Shown piece by piece: positions 57,859 to 64,000 of a DNA stretch of 64,000 bases (positions are counted from its first letter, which is position 1; the number at the start of each line of letters is the position of its first letter). Under the pieces are notes generated by a model. It ran no database searches and was not told where the DNA came from. It saw only the letters and a program-made list of their open reading frames with translations. The position numbers and the translations under genes were made by a program. Location: positions 124,001 to 188,000 of the forward strand of contig JALEFZ010000005.1 in the NCBI GenBank assembly GCA_022760475.1. The letters are read 5' to 3'. This DNA comes from Bacteroidia bacterium (GTDB taxonomy: Bacteria > Bacteroidota > Bacteroidia > J057).

Positions 57859-58962
57859 ATGGGCACAAAAACCCAAAATTTTGACTTCCAGCGTATTTTT
57901 GACTCTCAACCAGAACCCTCAGCATTGTTATGCTGTGAGGGGGATATAGTGTATGTAAATCAAGCCTTGTCAGACCTATTGGGAGTAGAAAGTGTTGAAA
58001 TGGAAGGGGCATATTTCTCGTCAATATTGCGAGAACCATTTTCAAGGGAGAGCTTTTCTTTTTTTAAGTCAAGATTCAAAAAAGATGGGATCTATGATCC
58101 TTTGTCAGTGTTTTTGGCAGGAGATCATGAAGCTGAGTGGACCATGAGGTTATTTTACCTCAAGTCGGAGAGTATGTTTCTTGTAAACTTCTACCCAGGT
58201 AAAGAACTCCAAAGTGATCATAGCAAGAATTCATCTTCTTTAGATAAAATTAGCCTTGAACTTGAAAAGAAAGAACTTCAAAAGAAGAAGCAGGAAATAG
58301 ATCACCTTATCTATATCATTGGACATGACCTCCGTGCCCCAATGAGGGCTATATTAGGCTTTTCTCAAATCCTGAAGGATGACTACAAAGATAAAATAGA
58401 TGGCCACGGACTTGAGCTAATCGACATTGTCCAAAATAACACCCGCAAGCTTAACTCTCTGGTAAGTAACTTGATAGAGTACTCAAGATTGACCAAAAGG
58501 GAAGAGCTTGTTGTGGCCATAGACCTGAGAGAATTGTTTGAGCATGAGTTTCGGAAGCAATTTGAGGGCCTAGAGGAGCCTCGGGAAATGACTTTCCAGA
58601 TAGGAGAGATGGGCACCATCAGGGCTGATGCCAAATTGATCAAAATAATTTCTACCGAATTGCTTTCCAATGCAATCAAGTTTTCCCGTGAAGTTGAGGA
58701 ACCCTTGATCGAGGTTGGAGGCTATGTTGATGTACATGGCTACACCTTCTACATCAAAGACAATGGTATAGGCTTTGACATGGCTTCGGGAGATAGAGTT
58801 TTTGGAATCTTTGAAAAACTGGTTTTGGAAGAGGATTATCCCGGCAATGGCATCGGTCTGGCAAGAGTCAATAAGGCTGTCAAGTTAATGGGGGGAAGAA
58901 TATGGCCCGAAGCCCATCCGGGTGAAGGAGCTGCCTTCTATGTCTTTATTCCTCAAACTTAA
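57859..58962 (+). CDS. PAS-domain sensor histidine kinase
   Basis: 367 residues, no membrane segment. N-terminal PAS domain (about 10-118, CEGDIVYVNQALSDLLGVESVEM), short coiled coil (about 125-152), HisKA with phospho-acceptor His156 (IIGHDLRAPMRAILGFSQIL), and HATPase (about 260-367, N-box ELLSNAIKFS, G boxes DNGIGFD and GNGIGLA). A cytosolic PAS kinase of this kind usually senses a small ligand, redox state or another protein. No response regulator lies next to it. Closed by the terminator at 58983-59014. Confidence 0.93.
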   Translation: MGTKTQNFDFQRIFDSQPEPSALLCCEGDIVYVNQALSDLLGVESVEMEGAYFSSILREPFSRESFSFFKSRFKKDGIYDPLSVFLAGDHEAEWTMRLFYLKSESMFLVNFYPGKELQSDHSKNSSSLDKISLELEKKELQKKKQEIDHLIYIIGHDLRAPMRAILGFSQILKDDYKDKIDGHGLELIDIVQNNTRKLNSLVSNLIEYSRLTKREELVVAIDLRELFEHEFRKQFEGLEEPREMTFQIGEMGTIRADAKLIKIISTELLSNAIKFSREVEEPLIEVGGYVDVHGYTFYIKDNGIGFDMASGDRVFGIFEKLVLEEDYPGNGIGLARVNKAVKLMGGRIWPEAHPGEGAAFYVFIPQT

Positions 58963-58982
58963 TTCTTCACACAAAAAATAAA

Positions 58983-59014
58983 GGGAGCCTGAATCATTTC
59001 AAGGCTCCCGTTTT
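58983..59014 (+). terminator. Intrinsic terminator after the PAS kinase gene
   Basis: GGGAGCCT / AGGCTCCC (58983-59009) followed by GTTTTTA. The convergent MFS gene ends at 59032 and may share it. Confidence 0.9.
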
Positions 59015-59031
59015 TATTTGGTTTCACAATT

Positions 59032-60243
59032 TTATACCAACTCTTTTTCCGGGGTGTTTTTTTTCCTTCCAGGCATGATTACAAAGTGAAGAAGCAGGAA
59101 GGCAACGATGAGTACTGCCGGGAGAAAGGCCATTCTTTGTAATACCTGAGCACCTGACATGTTCTCATCAAGAAATACTCCCATGATGGGTAGTACCAAT
59201 GAGGTGGCAAACATACCCAAACCTCCCATAACCGAGAGTCCAAGCGCGCCACTTTTTGGGATTTCTTCAGATACAAAAGAGAGCATTGTAGGCCAGAAAA
59301 AGGTAATTCCAACTCCAAAAACAATGGCTGCTGCATAAACCATGTTACCGGTTGCCATGCTAAGTCCGATCAAACCCAGGGTCGAAAAGACTGCTGAAAA
59401 TAGCAACATTCCTGAGGTGCTTAGCCTGTGGGCAATAGGTCCAGCAAAAGCTCTCCCCAAAGCCATGACACCACTTGTCAGTGCCAGCGCCAACAAGGGT
59501 TTTGCCTCAGCTTCCTTGAGCAAGGCTTCAATATTTTGATTGGTTCCCAACTCAGTGGAAGCCGTCAAAAGCATACATACAGCCATGAACAGGAAAAGGG
59601 GATTGGCAAGGGAGCTCCACATGTCCCCTGTTGAAACCCCCATGCTGACACGTTCGGTTTTGGGCATTTCCTGACCCAAAAACAGGAATCCGTATATAAC
59701 CAAAGGAATGAATAAGGTTCCCAACATGATTTGCCAAGAAATATTCTCTCCTACATTTAGGATATTTAAGTCTACCAGGAAGTATGCTACGAGACTTCCA
59801 ATTACGATCCCTCCTGGGAACCAGACATGAAAGCGGTTGAGCATTTTTGTCTTTTCATCAGGATAAAGTGTCGCGACCAAGGGATTACAGGCAGCTTCGA
59901 CCAGTCCATTCCCCAGACCAATAGCCAGGGTACCAAAGAAAAGAGTATAAAACTCAGTGGCGAATATGGTAACCACTATACCAATGGCATGCATGATAAA
60001 TGCTCCAAAAAGGATTCGCCTCATGCCCAATGCATCAACCAGGGGCCCGCCGATTACCATGGCAAGGGTGAAACCCCAGAAGGCAGGGCCGAAGGCAAGG
60101 CCCATATCTTTTTCAGAAAGTCCATAACCATCTGCACCAAAAACCACATTTAGTTTGGCCCTGAATGCAAAAGTCATGGAAGTTACCACCAAAGCCAGAC
60201 AACTGGCCAGAAAAAGGCGGTTGGGATTTATTTTTTCGTTCAT
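59032..60243 (-). CDS. MFS transporter, sugar (FHS/FucP-like)
   Basis: 403 residues with 12 membrane helices. MFS signatures include the loop GGPLVDALGMRRILFG after helix 2 and GNGLVEAACNPLVATLYPDEKTKMLN between helices 4 and 5, which is close to the FucP/FHS subgroup that takes up sugars by proton symport. The neighbours on the same strand, a secreted domain protein and a sugar isomerase/epimerase, support a carbohydrate role. The substrate is not determined. Confidence 0.88.
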   Translation of the reverse strand: MNEKINPNRLFLASCLALVVTSMTFAFRAKLNVVFGADGYGLSEKDMGLAFGPAFWGFTLAMVIGGPLVDALGMRRILFGAFIMHAIGIVVTIFATEFYTLFFGTLAIGLGNGLVEAACNPLVATLYPDEKTKMLNRFHVWFPGGIVIGSLVAYFLVDLNILNVGENISWQIMLGTLFIPLVIYGFLFLGQEMPKTERVSMGVSTGDMWSSLANPLFLFMAVCMLLTASTELGTNQNIEALLKEAEAKPLLALALTSGVMALGRAFAGPIAHRLSTSGMLLFSAVFSTLGLIGLSMATGNMVYAAAIVFGVGITFFWPTMLSFVSEEIPKSGALGLSVMGGLGMFATSLVLPIMGVFLDENMSGAQVLQRMAFLPAVLIVAFLLLHFVIMPGRKKNTPEKELV

Positions 60244-60373
60244 TTGAGTAGTAGGTTAGTGGTTTCTGCACAAATCAATGTTCTAAGATATAAAAGTTTG
60301 AACATTTTTATACGGCTACAAAAAAACCACCCACTCAGCAGTAGGTAGTTTCAGTTGAAATCTTTTGCGGAAA

Positions 60374-61120
60374 TTATTTGCCTCGGGCGGCCTTTTCCAG
60401 GCTTACAGTAAACATCATTTTGATGGATGTAGGTTCTACAGGGTTGAGCAGGGCATCTACTTCCATGTCATGTACCGTTCCGAAGTCAAATATTTTCTTG
60501 TCATGTGAAAGGGTATTCACCTTGAAATCAGACTTGATGTCCTTCTTCCTAAGCATGTCTTTGTAGACCATGTTGATTCCCAAATTTGAATTCAAGGGCA
60601 TGTTTCCTACCACAATTCTCCGTTCAAGGCCACAGCGATTGGGATTTTGATCTCGGATGATGACCTCTGGTATTTCTTCTACCCAAATGACATGGCCATC
60701 CGAAAGGGTCAACTCATATTTCAGCGTTAAGGTATCATTGGCAAGAGAAACATTTCCCATTTTTGCCATTGGCTGCTGGGTTTCACCATCTTTCATGACT
60801 TTCCAGCCATTTTTTTGGCTAGGGTCTTCCTGATAGAATGTCAATCCATTTGAGATAACCTTTTTACCTCCTTCTTCGATTTTTACCCCTCCCTGCCATG
60901 CCTTTATTAGCTGACAATTATTTCTGTCGTAAGCTACCCATAGCTGTTTGTGGAGGGCAACCACAAGTACATTCGGCCTTCCATCCAGTGTGGCAGTGAA
61001 TACCCAGTTGGCGATGGGACGTTTTGGAACTTCTTCCTCTTCTTTTTCTTTATCCTTGTCCTGTGCCCAAGCCAAGCTGATTGACAACAGTAAAAAGAGA
61101 AACACGCTAACTTTCTTCAT
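60374..61120 (-). CDS. Secreted beta-rich protein from a carbohydrate cluster (unknown family)
   Basis: 248 residues from the Met at 61120 (MKKVSVFLFL); Met at 61129 is equally possible. Signal peptide 1-19 (ending AWAQ), a charged acidic linker (DKDKEKEEEE), then a beta-rich domain with WVFTATLDGRPNVLVVALHKQLWVAYD and CQLIKAWQGGVKI. This pattern is often seen as a module in large secreted Bacteroidota heme or PQQ-type proteins, where segments such as LDG.PR.L..AL....WA.YD...C.LYK.W.G recur. It has no CXXCH itself. It lies between the MFS gene and the isomerase gene on one strand and is probably co-transcribed with them. Confidence 0.7.
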   Translation of the reverse strand: MKKVSVFLFLLLSISLAWAQDKDKEKEEEEVPKRPIANWVFTATLDGRPNVLVVALHKQLWVAYDRNNCQLIKAWQGGVKIEEGGKKVISNGLTFYQEDPSQKNGWKVMKDGETQQPMAKMGNVSLANDTLTLKYELTLSDGHVIWVEEIPEVIIRDQNPNRCGLERRIVVGNMPLNSNLGINMVYKDMLRKKDIKSDFKVNTLSHDKKIFDFGTVHDMEVDALLNPVEPTSIKMMFTVSLEKAARGK

Positions 61121-61206
61121 CAGATCCATGTAGTTTTGATTTATACAAAGAAAAAAAACTCCTGGCATAGGTTCAACGGATAAATCAAGCTCAAATTTTT
61201 CTGGAT

Positions 61207-62262
61207 TCAGTCCAAGCCAAGGATTTCTCTATTTTCTGCCTCATCGATTCCGCTGTCTGCAAAATCGTCGAAGGCTTTTTCTGTAACTCGAATGATATGA
61301 TCTTCAATAAAAGGGGCACCCTCTTCAGCCCCTTGTTGAGAGTCTTTGATGGCGCATTCCCATTCCATGACTGCCCACCCGTCAAAGCCATACTGGCTGA
61401 GTTTGGAGAAAATTGATATGAAATCTATATCACCATCTCCTAGAGAGCGGAACCTTCCAGGGCGATCTACCCAGCTTTGATAACCTCCATAGACACCGGA
61501 CTTACCAGTAGGATTGTATTCTGCATCCTTGACATGGAACATGCGAATGAACTCATGGTAGAAATCTATATATTGTAGGTAGTCTAATTGTTGTAAGACG
61601 AAATGCGAGGGATCATAAAGCATTTTACAACGTTGGTGGTTTCCGGTTTCTGCAAGGAACCTTTCAAAGGTAATTCCGTCATGAAGGTCTTCTCCGGGAT
61701 GAATTTCATAACAAACATCAACCCCAACTTCATCAAATGCATTTAAGATAGGAAGCCATCTTTTAGCGAGTTCCGAAAAAGCAGCTTCTACGAGTCCGGA
61801 TGGGCGCTGTGGCCATGGATAGACATAAGGCCAGGCAAGTGCACCAGAAAAAGTCGCATGGGCGTTGAGTCCCAATTTTGCACTGGCTTGGGCAGCATGC
61901 ATCATTTGCTGGATGGCCCATTCTGTCCTTGCTTTGGGATTGCCATGAACCTTATCCGGAGCAAAACCATCAAACATCTTGTCATAGGCGGGGTGGACGG
62001 CTACCAACTGCCCCTGCAAATGGGTAGATAACTCTGTGATCACTACGCCTGCATCAGATGCAATCCCTTGAATTTCGTCTATATAGGTCTCCGAAGTGGC
62101 GGCCTTTTCCAAGTCAAATAGTTTATCATCCCAGGAAGGGATTTGAACCCCAAGGTATCCAAGGTCGGAAGCCCATTGGCATATGTCTTGAAAGTTGTTG
62201 AATGGAGGTTCGTCGCCAGCGAATTGTGCGAGAAAGATTGCGGGTCCTTTTATGGTTTTCAT
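61207..62262 (-). CDS. Sugar phosphate isomerase/epimerase (AP endonuclease 2 fold)
   Basis: 351 residues from the Met at 62262 (MKTIKGPAIF); an open extension to 62307 is short and polar. TIM-barrel of the AP_endonuc_2 family: FLAQFAGDEPPFNNFQDIC start, the metal-binding Glu in VGVDVCYEIHPGEDL, His in DPSHFVLQ and HVKDAEYNPTG, and the C-terminal WAVMEWECAIK. Such enzymes isomerise or epimerise keto-sugars, inositols or related carbohydrates. Downstream on the same strand are the secreted domain protein and a sugar MFS transporter, together a small uptake and catabolic cluster. No regulator gene is adjacent. Confidence 0.9.
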   Translation of the reverse strand: MKTIKGPAIFLAQFAGDEPPFNNFQDICQWASDLGYLGVQIPSWDDKLFDLEKAATSETYIDEIQGIASDAGVVITELSTHLQGQLVAVHPAYDKMFDGFAPDKVHGNPKARTEWAIQQMMHAAQASAKLGLNAHATFSGALAWPYVYPWPQRPSGLVEAAFSELAKRWLPILNAFDEVGVDVCYEIHPGEDLHDGITFERFLAETGNHQRCKMLYDPSHFVLQQLDYLQYIDFYHEFIRMFHVKDAEYNPTGKSGVYGGYQSWVDRPGRFRSLGDGDIDFISIFSKLSQYGFDGWAVMEWECAIKDSQQGAEEGAPFIEDHIIRVTEKAFDDFADSGIDEAENREILGLD

Positions 62263-62462
62263 TCGTAGGTAAATTGTAATGCTAATCGTTGGGAAAGATA
62301 TAGCCAAATGGCATTGTATGCAATAATTTGAAATAGGAACACTCCTGGAGATCTGGCATTTGTCCCGAAGTAATCCAGAGAGAATTGTAAAGGAAATAAT
62401 TGGTTTAGCTTCCTGTAAATTCTATATTCTTACAGAAATTAACACCTGCATCAACACATCCC

Positions 62463-64000
62463 ATGTCAAATTCGGAAAAGAGAGCCCTTTCCTGGGAAGA
62501 AAAATCAGAAAAACCCTCACAAAATAATCGCCAAAACCATCTCTTGGTGATTGGCATTGATGCATATGAATTTCAGCCCCGCCTCAACAACGCCCGTCGA
62601 GATGCCGAAACCATGAAGGCAATATTGTTAGAACGATACCAGTTCAAGGCAGAAAATCTAATAGAGCTTTACGATGAAGCAGCAACCCGCAGAAATATTC
62701 TAAAGGCATTTTCAGAGCTGGAATCTAACCTAACCGAAGGCGATAACCTGTTGATTTACTTTTCAGGTCACGGCTTACTTCACAAAGGCCAGGGATTCTG
62801 GGTGCCGGTAGACTGTGATGACTGTATCCTTGATGGCATTCCCAATGATCGAATCCATAATTTCCTCAATGCATTTCATGCCCACCATATTTATCTGATC
62901 ATAGATGCTTGTTTCTCTGGCTCTTTTTTGCCTAGAGCCAGCAGCAAAGCCATTTCGCTAATGGAAGCGAATCCTTCAAGAAGGGTTTTGACCTCCGGCC
63001 GTGATGAAGTCGTTTCCGATGGACCCTTTGGCAAGCATTCCCCCTTCTTTTCAGCAGTGAAAAACTTTCTTGAAGATGGCATGGGACCTATATCTGCCAT
63101 TGACCTGGAAAATTTTGTTATAAAAAATACCCCAAGGTCTGCCCATCAACTTCCCCTGGCATCCTACATTCACGGGACAGGAGATCAGTCAGGCCAATTG
63201 GTCTTTTATCCCAAAAGAACCGAAGGAGAGGATTGGCCCAAAGCATTGGAGAAAAATGAAGTAGCCGCTTTTCAGGCTTTCATCCATACTTATCCAGGCT
63301 CTTCCCATGTGGAGGAGTCGCATTGGAGAATTGCAAGTATTAAGGATGACCTGACCAGCTATAGATATTATTTGAAAGAGTACCCCAATGGCAAGTTCTA
63401 CAATGAAGCCTTGATGCAGATGGAGTATCTCGAAGAAAAGGAAGTTTTCAATACTGCTATGAAGCGCGGAGAGGCATCCTTGAGGAGATATATCAGCCGA
63501 TACAATCCAGATGGAAAGTTTCTAAAGGATGCCTTGGCAGAAATCAGTAGCCTTGAAGAGGCCCATAAGCAGAAAATTGGCTTGGCTGAAAGCCCTGAAG
63601 GAGAAAACTATGTCAAGGAAACAAGACGCCCAACTTCCAGGGAAAATCAGCTTAGAAGTGAAGAAACAAAACCCAGGCGCAGGCTTGTGTATGCCTCCAT
63701 TCCAATTGGATTGGTCCTACTATCCCTCATGGGTTACTTTGTTACAAGACAGTTTACTGATTCTCCCCCAAAGGAAACCACAGTAAAACTGAATGAAGTG
63801 AAAACTAAAAACGCCATTGTAGAGGAATATTTGGTCAAGGGAGCGAGTTTGGTGGCCGATGGAGCCTTCAACAGAGACCTCAAATCCGTGGAGGATGGTC
63901 TTTTCCTCTACAAACTCGCTCTCGAACAAGACAGCGAGAATACCTTGATCAAAAGAAAAATTAAGGGGGTAAATCAGTGGATCATGAACTACAATGATTC
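62463..64000 (+). CDS. Caspase-family (C14) protein with membrane segment, C-terminus cut by window end
   Basis: At least 512 residues; the frame starts at ATG 62463 and is open to the window end. A caspase-like domain covers about 24-200: HLLVIGIDAYEFQPRLNNARRDA, then the catalytic His103 in IYFSGHGLLHKG and Cys150 in LIIDACFSGSF. The dyad is complete, so the protease is probably active. A region of about 200 residues with repeats follows (for example AFIHTYPGSSHVEESHWRIA and YLKEYPNGKFYNEAL), resembling tetratricopeptide-like short repeats. A membrane segment spans about 406-427 (LVYASIPIGLVLLSLMGYFV). The part after the membrane segment is cut. Bacterial caspase-like proteins occur in cell-death, defence and surface pathways; the role here is unknown. 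Confidence 0.88.
   Translation, partial: MSNSEKRALSWEEKSEKPSQNNRQNHLLVIGIDAYEFQPRLNNARRDAETMKAILLERYQFKAENLIELYDEAATRRNILKAFSELESNLTEGDNLLIYFSGHGLLHKGQGFWVPVDCDDCILDGIPNDRIHNFLNAFHAHHIYLIIDACFSGSFLPRASSKAISLMEANPSRRVLTSGRDEVVSDGPFGKHSPFFSAVKNFLEDGMGPISAIDLENFVIKNTPRSAHQLPLASYIHGTGDQSGQLVFYPKRTEGEDWPKALEKNEVAAFQAFIHTYPGSSHVEESHWRIASIKDDLTSYRYYLKEYPNGKFYNEALMQMEYLEEKEVFNTAMKRGEASLRRYISRYNPDGKFLKDALAEISSLEEAHKQKIGLAESPEGENYVKETRRPTSRENQLRSEETKPRRRLVYASIPIGLVLLSLMGYFVTRQFTDSPPKETTVKLNEVKTKNAIVEEYLVKGASLVADGAFNRDLKSVEDGLFLYKLALEQDSENTLIKRKIKGVNQWIMNYND

Overview
The window reads as chromosomal DNA of a free-living member of the Bacteroidota, probably from the Saprospiria/Chitinophagia/Cytophagia side of the phylum, though the exact lineage is inference. 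The main support is seven secreted proteins ending in a type IX secretion (T9SS) type A sorting domain. Two promoters also match the Bacteroidota pattern TTG-N20/21-TAnnTTTG (upstream of tRNA-Gln/prs and of rpsF), there is little sign of Shine-Dalgarno use, and MurA is of the Asp type. No phage, insertion sequence, CRISPR array or rRNA operon is visible. Housekeeping genes are mixed with surface and signalling genes, so this looks like core chromosome rather than an island.

Layout. 1-6 kb: a cut-off secreted protein, an extracellular cytochrome c/copper monooxygenase-like enzyme, a divergent HxlR regulator/APCDD1-like pair, a lipoprotein, murA and a thioredoxin-like protein. 6-12.7 kb: a family 8 polysaccharide lyase with a T9SS tail, rlmB with an Omp85 outer membrane protein, and a MORN/TonB-C protein. 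12.7-16 kb: a divergent pair made of a cyclic-nucleotide-binding fusion protein and a TPR-transmembrane adenylate cyclase. 16-22.7 kb: a beta-lactamase-fold hydrolase, a repeat-rich intergenic region, pth, rplY, prs, tRNA-Gln, a large TPR protein and a PIG-L deacetylase. 22.8-25.9 kb: a TPR histidine kinase, a NarL-type regulator and a stand-alone degenerate receiver. 28-29.2 kb: rpsF-rpsR-rplI. 31-36.8 kb: a possible small RNA locus, a methyltransferase, an isolated nuoH, clpC and a CoA-binding protein. 36.8-51 kb: surface proteins (two FG-GAP-like paralogues, a two-gene surface operon and an M43 metalloprotease) around a SpoIIE-type phosphatase/STAS/RsbW partner-switching operon and a prohibitin-like protein. 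51-64 kb: a TPR protein, a DMT exporter, a DUF4139 protein, an SH3-like protein, rpsT, a cyclase-family hydrolase, a PAS histidine kinase, a carbohydrate cluster (MFS transporter, secreted protein, sugar isomerase) and a caspase-family protein cut by the window end.

How it fits together. Signalling is the dominant theme: cAMP, two-component and partner-switching modules, several of them joined to TPR domains. The most promising candidate for something undescribed is the cyclase/effector pair at 12.7-16.0 kb. There a predicted adenylate cyclase sits head to head with a protein that fuses a cNMP-binding domain, a MinD-like domain without its nucleotide-binding residues, and a small C-terminal domain. 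A second signal is two families of short dispersed intergenic repeats, one at 16.8/36.2 kb and one at 27.0/48.6 kb, each found in opposite orientations.
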